From a virus: a stretch of 44,209 bases of DNA. Under the pieces are notes generated by a model. The model was not told the DNA's origin. It was given only the letters and a program-made list of their open reading frames with translations, and ran no database searches. Each line of letters starts with the position of its first letter. The first letter of the stretch is position 1. Below, piece after piece: positions 20,489 through 29,287 of this stretch. Both the position numbers and the translations under genes were made by a program. The stretch lies in the IMG/VR virus record IMGVR_UViG_3300018059_000019, positions 1 through 44,209 of that record. One strand, 5' to 3'.

Positions 20489-20781
20489 GTACATATGAGT
20501 TAACCAAGGATGCTTGGAGAAGATATCCTTGTATCATATTTCAAGGAGCTATTCGTGCCGATGGATATGGTATCTGTAGTTATAATGAGTATGCACATCG
20601 TAGAGCATTTTTCAAGTATTATGGCAAATATCCAGTTAATGAATGTTGCCATCATTGCGATGTGCGTTCATGTATTCATCCAATGCATCTATTCGACGGT
20701 ACGCAGGGTGAGAATATAAGAGATAGTGTACGAAAAGGTAGGCATTCAAGCCTATTCTTACATAAAAAGGAGGAAACGTGA
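20485..20781 (+). CDS. HNH homing-type endonuclease inserted in the polymerase
   Basis: 98 residues. CCHHCDVRSC, then HPMHLFDGTQGENIRD is the beta-beta-alpha metal finger of phage HNH_3-type endonucleases, followed by a basic KGRH tail. AGGAGG lies ahead of its ATG, which overlaps the stop of the polymerase N-terminal fragment; its stop overlaps the GTG of the C-terminal fragment. Such genes spread by cutting uninvaded alleles. The surrounding DNA is too short for a group I intron, so it is a free-standing insertion that split its host gene. Confidence 0.85.
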   Translation: MSTYELTKDAWRRYPCIIFQGAIRADGYGICSYNEYAHRRAFFKYYGKYPVNECCHHCDVRSCIHPMHLFDGTQGENIRDSVRKGRHSSLFLHKKEET

Positions 20782-22304
20782 CCTACCTAACCAATGATAA
20801 GATGTTACGGTACAACGCTAAAGATGCCGTTGCGACTTTGGTCATCGCTAACAAGGTTATGCCTGAACTCAGTCCTGACTATCGTGACACTTACGATCAT
20901 ACTATGAGTATGATACGTCCATTAACTTATATGATGTTAAGGGGCGTTCGTGTAGATCAAGCCGAACTAGCAAAAATGAAGGTGAAGGTCGACGGCCTGC
21001 TCACCCAATACCAGGTTAAACTCAATCAACTATGTGGACGCCCCCTCAATGCTAACAGCTCCAAGGATTGTCAAAAGTACTTCTATGACGAGAAAGGCGT
21101 TGCTCCTTACAAGAAATACAATAAGAAAACGCAAACTTCTGCTGTCACCCTTGACGATAAAGCTCTCCAACGCCTTTCTCGCACGACTGCTCAGCGCAAA
21201 GGTTTCGAGGAGGCAAAAATCATTCAGCGCATTCGTCAACTTAGGAAACTCAAGGGAACCTATTTGGACATTGTTTTCGATAAAGACGACAGAATCAGGT
21301 GTAGCTATAACCCTAGGGGGACGCGCTTCGGGCGCATATCAAGCAGCAAGACGATCTTCCAAACGGGAATGAACTTACAAAACCTTCCTCCTGCATTCAT
21401 GCACTTTCTAGTAGCCGACGAAGAACGGCTCATGATAAGCATGGACAAAAAACAAGCGGAATGGGTAGTCATGGCGTATGTGACTGGTGACGCGAATATG
21501 ATAAATGCTGTTGAGACAGGCGTCGATGTTCACGTCTACACAGCTAGTGAAATGTTCAAGGTTCCGCCTGACATAGTGCGTGCTGAGGCAAAGATACTTG
21601 GGCAAGAAAGTGCTCCTGATGAAATCGAGATGCAACGAAAGAAGATGGACTTCATTCAACCCTACATGGGCCAGTGGCTCCCTAGGTCCATGACAATGAG
21701 GCAGTGTGGCAAAAAGAGTAACCACGGACTAAACTATGATGAACAAGCAAGAATGTTTTCGCTCATTAACGAAATCACAGAAAAAGAAGCTCAAACGATT
21801 ATTGACTTCTATCATCGCATCTATCCCGGAATTCAACGATATTACGGAACTACTCGTGAAAAACTCTCACGAGACAGAACACTTGAAAATCTTTTCGGTA
21901 GGAAGTACAGGTTCCTTGGAAAGTGGGGAGACGATCTATTTAAGTCTGCTTATTCGTACAACCCGCAAAGTAGTGTTGGAGAGTTAGTTAATAGAGCGAT
22001 GGACCAGATTTATGACGACACCAGTCCTGAGACAAGCGATCTTGAGATACTAATGCAAGTGCATGACAGTATTGACTTTCAGGATCAATACGCTGACTTG
22101 GATAAGTTGATAGCTTGTTTGCGCAAAGTGCAGGGTTACATGGACATCCCGATGACGGCGGGTGGAAGAACTTTTACCATCGGCACAGATCTTAAGATCG
22201 GTTTCAACCTGGGTAAGATGCAAGAGATTAACTTACGCAGCTCTGATAGCGAACTAAAAGAAATGATCGGGAGCTACTTGAATGAGCAGAAGACGCCTAA
22301 GTGA
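20778..22304 (+). CDS. DNA polymerase family A, C-terminal fragment
   Basis: 508 residues from a GTG with AAGGAGG eight bases upstream. It begins with the missing Exo III motif (RYNAKDAV, about residues 11-18). Polymerase motifs follow: motif A MDKKQAEW with the catalytic Asp (about 222), motif B RQCGKKSNHGLNY (about 309-321), and motif C QVHDSIDF with the second catalytic Asp (about 431). Template/primer contacts such as GRISSS are also visible. It replicates phage DNA with the N-terminal fragment supplying the rest of the proofreading domain. Confidence 0.9.
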   Translation: MTYLTNDKMLRYNAKDAVATLVIANKVMPELSPDYRDTYDHTMSMIRPLTYMMLRGVRVDQAELAKMKVKVDGLLTQYQVKLNQLCGRPLNANSSKDCQKYFYDEKGVAPYKKYNKKTQTSAVTLDDKALQRLSRTTAQRKGFEEAKIIQRIRQLRKLKGTYLDIVFDKDDRIRCSYNPRGTRFGRISSSKTIFQTGMNLQNLPPAFMHFLVADEERLMISMDKKQAEWVVMAYVTGDANMINAVETGVDVHVYTASEMFKVPPDIVRAEAKILGQESAPDEIEMQRKKMDFIQPYMGQWLPRSMTMRQCGKKSNHGLNYDEQARMFSLINEITEKEAQTIIDFYHRIYPGIQRYYGTTREKLSRDRTLENLFGRKYRFLGKWGDDLFKSAYSYNPQSSVGELVNRAMDQIYDDTSPETSDLEILMQVHDSIDFQDQYADLDKLIACLRKVQGYMDIPMTAGGRTFTIGTDLKIGFNLGKMQEINLRSSDSELKEMIGSYLNEQKTPK

Positions 22305-23484
22305 TTGGTTAAGTGGATACTTGGAGTACACAGATGAGAGTGAACCACCTATTAGCTATAATACTTGGGTCGGCATATCATTAATATCTAGTGCCCTTCG
22401 CCGTAGGACTTTTTTCAAGTGGGGATTTGAGACGATCTATCCTAACATGTACATAGTGCTGATTGGTCCCAGTGGCAAGTGCCGTAAAGGTACTGCTATG
22501 CGTATGGGATATGAAGTAATTAAGGATATAGGAGTAAAGATTGTTAGTGAAAGCGTCACACGTGAGAAACTAATCAGAAATATGAAGGAGAGTGTAGATA
22601 ACTTTGCCGACCCTCAGACGAAAAAGATATACTTCCATTGCTCCATGACCTGTATGAGCGAAGAACTATCTGTCTTCCTCGGCCAGAGTGATGTGAAGTT
22701 CCTAGCTGACCTAACCGACTGGTACGATAGTAAGGATAAGTGGACTTATGATACAAAAGGTAGTGGTACTGACACGATTCAAGGTGTTTGCTTTAACTTG
22801 TTGGGCGCGACTGCTGCTGATTGGCTTGTTTCTATTCTACCCCAAGAAGCTATTGGGGGAGGATTTACTTCCCGTATTATATTCGTTGTCGAAGAGAACA
22901 AGCGAAAGACCCTCCCAAAGCCCGTGTTCACAAAAAAGACTGCGTTGCTTATTGAAGCTCTACGTGCTGATCTGGAACATATCAGTACGTTCACAGGTCA
23001 ATTCGTCATGTCCCCCGAAACAGAGGAAACATACATGGCTTGGTATCAGGAGCAAGATCGTCTCGCTAATGCGGGAAAACCGGCTATTAACGATCCTCGT
23101 TTCTCTGGATATTGCGAGCGCAGGGCTACTCATTTACGGAAGCTATGTATGGTGTTTAGTGCTAGCCGGGGCAGCGATATGCTTATCACTCCTGATGACT
23201 TTGCTCGAGCGCTAGAGGCGATGAAAAGTGCGGAGGTGAAAATGGTGAAGGTGTTTAGTGGTCTCGGTAGTGCGAAGTACAGCCAGGTAACGGAAAAAGT
23301 CCTAACGTACTTGTCCACAAGGAAGCGCGTTGCCCGTAGTGAGTTGTTACTTAACTTCTACCGCGACCTCGATATGGAGACACTTAAGATAATTGAGGAA
23401 ACCCTCAGCGCGATGAAAGTAATTAAAGTGTTTGTGGACCCCAAAAACGGCGGTGAAGCCTTTTACGAATATGTGAAGAAATAA
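22282..23484 (+). CDS. Replication ATPase, DUF3987-like helicase/primase-associated
   Basis: 400 residues. About 60-75 holds a modified Walker A (IGPSGKCRKGTAM), with following strands that fit a RecA-like P-loop ATPase (CMSEELSVFLG at about 127 may hold the acidic Walker B position; SRIIFVVEENKRK at about 200). The C-terminal 80 residues look like a winged-helix module (TEKVLTYLSTRKRVARSELL). DUF3987-like proteins in phages stand in the position of the replicative helicase. No other helicase or primase is seen, so this is the best candidate. It overlaps the polymerase end by 23 bp. Confidence 0.65.
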   Translation: MSRRRLSDWLSGYLEYTDESEPPISYNTWVGISLISSALRRRTFFKWGFETIYPNMYIVLIGPSGKCRKGTAMRMGYEVIKDIGVKIVSESVTREKLIRNMKESVDNFADPQTKKIYFHCSMTCMSEELSVFLGQSDVKFLADLTDWYDSKDKWTYDTKGSGTDTIQGVCFNLLGATAADWLVSILPQEAIGGGFTSRIIFVVEENKRKTLPKPVFTKKTALLIEALRADLEHISTFTGQFVMSPETEETYMAWYQEQDRLANAGKPAINDPRFSGYCERRATHLRKLCMVFSASRGSDMLITPDDFARALEAMKSAEVKMVKVFSGLGSAKYSQVTEKVLTYLSTRKRVARSELLLNFYRDLDMETLKIIEETLSAMKVIKVFVDPKNGGEAFYEYVKK

Positions 23485-23487
23485 CTT

Positions 23488-23541
23488 ATGAGCATACCAA
23501 AAGATGATGTTCAAAATTTGAACGATAACTTACAGCAATGA
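23488..23541 (+). CDS. 17-residue mini-gene containing the 15-bp palindrome
   Basis: MSIPKDDVQNLNDNLQQ. It starts 3 bp after the helicase stop and overlaps the next start (ATGA), like true coupled genes here, but it has no clear ribosome site. It may be a leader peptide or chance. Confidence 0.3.
   Translation: MSIPKDDVQNLNDNLQQ
23509..23523. repeat. 15-bp palindrome GTTCAAAATTTGAAC, copy 5
   Basis: Perfect copy between the helicase and the zinc-ribbon gene, read as VQNLN in the mini-gene. Confidence 0.65.
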
Positions 23542-23786
23542 TTCGCTGGCGTTGTTTTCGTCGTGCGTGTAATGGTAAGAATCATATACGTAAATCTACT
23601 AAAACAAGTACGATTCCTAAATGTCCTAAGTGTAAACATCCAATGCGTATTGACCATAATAGGACTTCACGGCGAGAGAAACGAATGGGTAATTGCTGGT
23701 GTGGGGTAGTTAAGTTTAAAGCTGGTGCTCCACATCAGCGTAATTACTGTCGTAATCTAGCAAAGAGACAATTCGAGGAAAGCTGA
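23538..23786 (+). CDS. Zinc-ribbon protein
   Basis: 82 residues, very basic. CPKCKHP (about residue 29), CWCG (about 53) and a late Cys (NYCRNL) with His residues nearby suggest zinc binding. Directly coupled to the HNH gene (stop and start share a base). Could assist the endonuclease or bind DNA on its own. Confidence 0.6.
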   Translation: MIRWRCFRRACNGKNHIRKSTKTSTIPKCPKCKHPMRIDHNRTSRREKRMGNCWCGVVKFKAGAPHQRNYCRNLAKRQFEES

Positions 23787-24169
23787 TGCCAGTACGTAAG
23801 GTATCGCAGGAGTTTCGTAAACGTCTACTCCTAGGGCAGGAACCAACTTGGCTTGTTAAACATCCACGAAGACGTTACTTAGTATCTTTATACCTAGCAA
23901 CTCCTCCGTGGGTCACAAGAAGTGATTTTAAGGAATTAGAGAAAGAAGTAAGAAGGTTAACTATATTCCACGGTATTGAACATGTTCAGGATCACATTAT
24001 CCCCCTTAACCACCCACTAGTCTGTGGTCTCAACGTCCCGTGGAATATACAAATACTTACACGCAAACAAAACGCAGCTAAAAGTAATGTGTGGTATCCT
24101 GACCAGCTTGATTTCTTTACTCATCACCATCATGCATACTCTTACTATTCCTTGAGTTCTTCAAGTTAG
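23786..24169 (+). CDS. HNH endonuclease at the convergent end
   Basis: 127 residues. The segment HVQDHIIPLNHPLVCGLNVPWNIQILTRKQNAAKSN is the HNH core (DHIIPL, GLNVPWNIQ, N.AK). The N-terminal 90 residues are basic and probably bind DNA. It lies at the far end of the early operon and overlaps the end of the opposing late gene by 53 bp (24117-24169). The last residues (HHHHAYSYYSLSSSS) come from that overlap and are low complexity. Homing or DNA-processing endonuclease. Confidence 0.75.
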   Translation: MPVRKVSQEFRKRLLLGQEPTWLVKHPRRRYLVSLYLATPPWVTRSDFKELEKEVRRLTIFHGIEHVQDHIIPLNHPLVCGLNVPWNIQILTRKQNAAKSNVWYPDQLDFFTHHHHAYSYYSLSSSS

Positions 24170-27100
24170 TCAAGTGGTACATATACTCATTATCTATGAA
24201 GTTCAAATCCCCGCTGCTTAGGGCAGCAGCGGTGCTGTCCATAAACCGTTTCCTGTCAGCGCTCTCTCCGGACCATTCCTCAAAGTATACTTCTGCTCGT
24301 GCCTTGCTAGGCAACGCCATCATACCAAGCCACCAACTCTTAGGTAAGTCCTCAAAATTCGCCTTCCTTTTATCGAATATCTGATCAAGACGTTGTGTCC
24401 CAATCACTCTGTTCATCATTTTCTTATAGACGAAAACATCAGTGTTGGCGAATGACTCGGCGTAGGCACGTGCTTCCTTGTAATCGCCAGTACGCGTTGA
24501 CTGATAAAGGATGTCCTTTAATTTTTGAGTGCGAAGGAACTCCTCCGTGTTGACTGGTTCCGCTATACGGTCCATGTTATCTAGGGCAGTAGCAGCTGGG
24601 TGCGTTAACTTGTAGATGCGATTAACAAAGGGCATACGGGCCATACGCTCTTCCGTCGTCCGTGCGAGTTCACGCGGGTCCGCATCTGCAAACATCATCT
24701 CATATGACTTGCCTGCCATCTGCATGTAGGTATTATTAGGGATGACTTGATTAACCGCTTGTTGCAACGCTTCCGGTTTGAGGTTAAATATCTCACCGAA
24801 GTCCTTAAACGCTTGGTCGGTTGGCTCGCCCGGTAGACCTTTAAACTTAGCGAAGTCAGCTATATTCAGATCACGACCAAAAATGTCCTTACCATACCAG
24901 AAGTTATAATCACTAAGGTACGTGTGGGCAGCGCTCAATATCGGTACATTGTTACTCAGGCCTGGAAGTGACTCCATAAGGTAGCTAAACGTACTATCTG
25001 TTGGCGGCTTACCCGTAACATAAAAGTCAACTAACTGTTCCAGCCACACGGTTGCTGCAATAGTACTTTGATCCTTCTTCACCGAATAGTACTCAAAACG
25101 CTTGTTGCCTTCTTCGTCTATAATAAAATTACCAGTGTGGAATATAAGGCTAGAACGACGCTGCTTCTCCGGTATTTGCTCGTGTGCTTCTTGGTTAAAC
25201 AGCATGTTGTATGTCTCAAGGCTGGCATATACACCTGCTATTTGCGTCGCCTTAGCTGCAAATTCACCAGGCTTCTCCTTTGCTGCTCTCGCTACGGTGC
25301 GATATGCCTGAGTGGTGGCGTTCAAATAAGGTATTATGTTATCAAACGCTTTGACTACTGATCCACCCTGAGCGAAGTCAAGATAACGGCGAGCTACCCA
25401 TGTCGCTTCGATAGGATCAATCGGCATACCTGACTCACGTTGATTGCGCAACACTCGTTCGCGTATCGCCAACCTGACCATTATCTCACTCTGTTCATTC
25501 AAGTAACTAAGCGAGTCACGTACCAGCTTCATTGCCGGCTTATGCTCAACTGCCATCTGCCCAGCGCTCTTTGCAATAACATCTCTGCCTTGGTGTGTGA
25601 GGAAGGATAGTCCCCCACCCTCATGTATATAGTCCTCGTAGCGACCACTTTTCGTGACTGAATCCTTCGCGACAGTGATCATGTCCTGACCAAGTTGCAT
25701 TAAATACTTGGGCAATGCTGCGCTGTATACATTGTTAGTCGCAAGCCATGCATGAACGATGTCTCGCGGGATGTTAGTAAGGATGAAACCAGGATTATAC
25801 CCCGTAGCGAGGGGCCGCACGATAGCGCTACCACTCATGATCCTCATAACATTAGCCGTAGTTGCACTAACGGCCGGATCGCTCATTTTCCATTCTTGAG
25901 CTAACCATTCCGGCATGTGGACGCCTTGCAGTTTGCCATTCACCATAACCTTTATTGTATCAAAGCCGGGTGGGGCATCTGCCAGTTCACCACCCTTTGT
26001 CACCTTTGCTAACTTAACGACGGTGTTTTTAGGATCAGCAGTTGCGATGTCATACAATCTCTTATTAGCACGGTTCCTACTAATACGGTTTTCCGTGCGA
26101 ACAATCATCTCATTCATTAGCCCTTCAGCATCGAGTAGCACACCACCCTTGGCCCCACGACCTATTGGCTGTATACCACTTTCCCCTACTTGAATAACTT
26201 TACCACCAATTTTCTGTTCAGTTAGCGGGTCCAGTTTATCAACAAATTCCGTACGGAGGTAATCAATATTCTTCATCTTCGCATGCTCAATTGGGCTAAC
26301 TAGTCCTTCATTAAGCATCTTGTCAAGCTGCCCACGAGATGTATCAAATAGCGCCTTTGTACGCACGCTGAGTTCAGCAAACTTCTCTGGCCCTACTTCC
26401 CCCTTGAGTGACTGTAACCACTGGGCCATGTCATGTCCACTTGTACCAGCCTCAAAGTTAACTTTCTTACTAGTACCTAGTTTACTTTTCTCAATAGCAA
26501 TAATACGATTGGCACGAACAAACCTATTAAACAACTCCCGCTCTGTCGCTACCTTCATCCCGTTGACGACAGCTCCAGTACCATCACTATTGCTTAGGTT
26601 CTTAAACACGCGATGCCAAGCATCATTCGACACTAGGATAGCGCGGGGGGTTGCGCCAGCCGTTAGTTCGAGATCGCGCACAGCCTTGCGTCCTAACTCC
26701 CCGCTACTTGCCAACAGCTCTCGTTTGACATTACCCGAGCTATCAACCGCCCCTCGAACTGTACGGTCCTTAAGGGACTTTTTGCTGGCTTGCTCTAGCG
26801 CCGCTGCTGCCGCATCGTCGGTAGCAAAAGCTTTGTTTGCTCGTCCAATAGCGGCTGCATCTATACTAGCCGGTTTAGCCATAGATCTAAGCATAGAACT
26901 AGGAACTTCAAAATGCACATACGGTGCCTTCATAGAAGTTCCAGTATCATCAAAGGATTTGTTAACCTTACTAAGAATAGGACCGTTAGGATCTAAGTCT
27001 ACATACTGGACTTCTGCCCCACTACCCTTATTGGCGTAGCCCTCAGCATAAGTCTTATCTTGACTAACCCATCTAGTCCCACCAGACGTCTTTGCTCCGC

Positions 27101-28175
27101 CATGATAGAATCTGATGAAACCTTCCGGTACTGGAGTTTCATTAGAAATTATATCTCGTTCTACAAAATTAACTTTCGCTTCACGGACTGGCGTTCCGGT
27201 GCGCTTCATCTCCTTCAGTGTGAGGATAGCGTCTTGTCCTCCAATCACTTTAACTGGCAATCCTTGTATCGTTTCAACAGTAATCTGCTGCCTAGCCTTA
27301 CCGCTTGCCAATTCCTGTATGCGCACATTAGCCTCTTCGATCGACGCAAAGCGTGGCTTGCTATTATCCAGGGCATTGAGTGCCTCCAGCGTCATTGTAC
27401 TTTCACTTAGGCCTTCAACAACGGTTGGTGCCTTAGCGCCCGTTACGCCTCGCCCAAGCCCCTTTGTCAATAACCCACCAGCTACCATTAGTGCAATGTC
27501 TATACTTGACTGTCCTGCAGCACCAGCTATTTTCCTTAGGACGCCAGTTGGACTATTGTCTAGTGTCCTAAGGGACTCTAACTCCGCCAGTGAGTCTACC
27601 TCAAACACTTCACTGCCCTTATCCACCGTTGGTATACCAGCAGCACGGTCCCCTACCCACCGTCGTGCACCCTCCAGCTTTTCATTCAAATTCACGACGA
27701 AACGTTCACCGTATGTCGTCTTTGGCTCGTACTGGACAATTTCTGCTATTCCATTATAGTCATCCATCATGTCCTGTGGGATAACGGTAGTATCGTGAAT
27801 GGACACACGAGAGGCTTCCTCATACGCGTCAGGGAACTGATCCTTAAGTGGAGCTGTCCCAAGCAGTGATAGTCCACTTCCTACATAGTCACTCAAGTTC
27901 TTTACAAGGCCCGCACCTGCATTGACTGCGCCCAACGTAAAGCCAGCCACACTACTTGCAACTGACAGTCCTACATCTGCTACCGCTAGAGCTATCTTAA
28001 CGGGTTCGGTGGAGCTTATCTCTATGTAGTCAAGTATATCGAGCTTATTCTCCACGCTTTGGGTGGTTGCAACTTCCGGTTCACTAGCCGGTTCACTGGT
28101 GTCGACAACGAAAGCATCGTCGTCATCATCCTCAGTTGGCGCACTAGTGCTTTTGCGCGAAAACAAGTCACTCAT
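24117..28175 (-). CDS. Giant ejection (internal virion) protein, polyvalent type
   Basis: 1352 residues, the largest protein here and the last gene of the late operon. An acidic N-terminus is followed by a hydrophobic, small-residue segment (about 60-105). About 350-430 resembles a polyvalent-protein ADP-ribosyltransferase domain (IRFYHGG, RWVSQDKTYAEGYA, YVDLDP, VHFEVPSSM). About 780-1100 fits the large polyvalent-protein-associated domain LPD38 (PGFILTNIPRDIVHAW; ARRYLDFAQGG...IIPYLNATTQAYRT). Such proteins are packed in the head and injected with DNA. The ART-like part could modify host targets at entry. Start overlaps the preceding stop (ATGA). Confidence 0.8.
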   Translation of the reverse strand: MSDLFSRKSTSAPTEDDDDDAFVVDTSEPASEPEVATTQSVENKLDILDYIEISSTEPVKIALAVADVGLSVASSVAGFTLGAVNAGAGLVKNLSDYVGSGLSLLGTAPLKDQFPDAYEEASRVSIHDTTVIPQDMMDDYNGIAEIVQYEPKTTYGERFVVNLNEKLEGARRWVGDRAAGIPTVDKGSEVFEVDSLAELESLRTLDNSPTGVLRKIAGAAGQSSIDIALMVAGGLLTKGLGRGVTGAKAPTVVEGLSESTMTLEALNALDNSKPRFASIEEANVRIQELASGKARQQITVETIQGLPVKVIGGQDAILTLKEMKRTGTPVREAKVNFVERDIISNETPVPEGFIRFYHGGAKTSGGTRWVSQDKTYAEGYANKGSGAEVQYVDLDPNGPILSKVNKSFDDTGTSMKAPYVHFEVPSSMLRSMAKPASIDAAAIGRANKAFATDDAAAAALEQASKKSLKDRTVRGAVDSSGNVKRELLASSGELGRKAVRDLELTAGATPRAILVSNDAWHRVFKNLSNSDGTGAVVNGMKVATERELFNRFVRANRIIAIEKSKLGTSKKVNFEAGTSGHDMAQWLQSLKGEVGPEKFAELSVRTKALFDTSRGQLDKMLNEGLVSPIEHAKMKNIDYLRTEFVDKLDPLTEQKIGGKVIQVGESGIQPIGRGAKGGVLLDAEGLMNEMIVRTENRISRNRANKRLYDIATADPKNTVVKLAKVTKGGELADAPPGFDTIKVMVNGKLQGVHMPEWLAQEWKMSDPAVSATTANVMRIMSGSAIVRPLATGYNPGFILTNIPRDIVHAWLATNNVYSAALPKYLMQLGQDMITVAKDSVTKSGRYEDYIHEGGGLSFLTHQGRDVIAKSAGQMAVEHKPAMKLVRDSLSYLNEQSEIMVRLAIRERVLRNQRESGMPIDPIEATWVARRYLDFAQGGSVVKAFDNIIPYLNATTQAYRTVARAAKEKPGEFAAKATQIAGVYASLETYNMLFNQEAHEQIPEKQRRSSLIFHTGNFIIDEEGNKRFEYYSVKKDQSTIAATVWLEQLVDFYVTGKPPTDSTFSYLMESLPGLSNNVPILSAAHTYLSDYNFWYGKDIFGRDLNIADFAKFKGLPGEPTDQAFKDFGEIFNLKPEALQQAVNQVIPNNTYMQMAGKSYEMMFADADPRELARTTEERMARMPFVNRIYKLTHPAATALDNMDRIAEPVNTEEFLRTQKLKDILYQSTRTGDYKEARAYAESFANTDVFVYKKMMNRVIGTQRLDQIFDKRKANFEDLPKSWWLGMMALPSKARAEVYFEEWSGESADRKRFMDSTAAALSSGDLNFIDNEYMYHLTNLKNSRNSKSMHDGDE

Positions 28176-29287
28176 TGGTCAACCCTTTGTAATGGAATAA
28201 CCCTACCACCAATTTTTGCCAGGCGTATTTTAAACAACACTTTACCACTAGCGTCCTTCACTGGGCGCTCCACCACTTGACCATCCTCCAGTGTGAGGCC
28301 GGCTTGATCTACTACTTGTTTAAGTATCTTGTCACCTGGGCTCATACCAGTCAACCTAAGAAAGTCATTACCCGCCCTGTTTTTCGCTTCCTCAATCTGG
28401 ACGTTGGGATCATTAGCTATATTATAACTAGCGTCAATGACCATCAACTTCTTTACGGTCTCAGGACTATCGAGGGTAGCCAACCCTGGTTCCATAATTT
28501 GCTCGCTATTAGTAATATGACCTCGAGCGATGTCATCCGTGAAGAATACCTCACCACCAGCGCTTTTTGTGTAGAACTCCCTGAATTCTTTGATAGTACT
28601 ATCCCTATTCTTAACGACATTGATGGCTTGATTCCGGTCTTGTAACCCTAGCCTCTGTTGTGTAGCATCTACAGTTTGTTCAAATTCCGTAGGCTTCTTC
28701 TCCCCAGCAACTTTGTTCTTTGCCGCTTTAGCTTTGACACTAGCACTGAATGCATTCTTCAACGCAACAGTTGGAGCCACCTCGTCCTTGGACATAACTA
28801 GACTACCGGGTGACCTAGCTTCCATTTCTCCTTTAGTCGCATTACTCTCAATAGCTACATCACCAGTCTCCTCATTAAAGGCAAACTGACTACCGATACC
28901 AGCACTCTCAGCCCTTGTAAGTCCTTTGGTTGCAAGCATCTGATCACTTGGCGGTGCGCCCTTTCTGTAGTTAATAACTTGCTTTTGTTTACTAACTGGA
29001 TCGATAACCTCCATCGTTTCTTGTTCAGGAAACTTCCTGTTAATCTGATCGTTGATGAGTTGCATAGCCTGTGGATTAGCCATCACCTCGCGGTCAATAC
29101 TAGACATTGACTTCACAGCAGTCTCATAATCACTCGCTTCATTTACTTGTCGGAAAGCATCAACAAACTTATCTTCTGTTTGCTTCTTTTTACGTGTAGC
29201 AAAGTAGTTAGAAATACCAGTACTAACACCCTGTTCCAGTGTTGAATGCCTAAGGTCTGGACCGCCCTGCACTATTGTAGCCATCAT
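28172..29287 (-). CDS. Ejection/internal virion protein
   Basis: 371 residues, hydrophilic and helical, Lys/Glu/Gln-rich with long coiled-coil segments. Placed between two other probable ejection proteins, with stop/start overlaps on both sides. The three-gene set matches the ejection-protein triplet of P22-like podophages (positions of gp7, gp20, gp16), though sequence identity is not visible by eye. Another possible start is the next Met at 29284. Confidence 0.6.
   Translation of the reverse strand: MMATIVQGGPDLRHSTLEQGVSTGISNYFATRKKKQTEDKFVDAFRQVNEASDYETAVKSMSSIDREVMANPQAMQLINDQINRKFPEQETMEVIDPVSKQKQVINYRKGAPPSDQMLATKGLTRAESAGIGSQFAFNEETGDVAIESNATKGEMEARSPGSLVMSKDEVAPTVALKNAFSASVKAKAAKNKVAGEKKPTEFEQTVDATQQRLGLQDRNQAINVVKNRDSTIKEFREFYTKSAGGEVFFTDDIARGHITNSEQIMEPGLATLDSPETVKKLMVIDASYNIANDPNVQIEEAKNRAGNDFLRLTGMSPGDKILKQVVDQAGLTLEDGQVVERPVKDASGKVLFKIRLAKIGGRVIPLQRVDQ

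Noticed and set aside
20470-20790. Group I intron or intein in the polymerase gene
   Set aside because: Almost the whole insertion is the 297-base HNH frame, leaving no room for an intron core; the HNH protein has no intein splice motifs, and each downstream gene has its own ribosome site.
26320-27759. Long plus-strand open frames (239 and 214 residues) opposite the giant ejection gene
   Set aside because: They are antisense shadows of a strong 1352-residue coding frame, Ser/Leu-rich without domain signals or ribosome sites.
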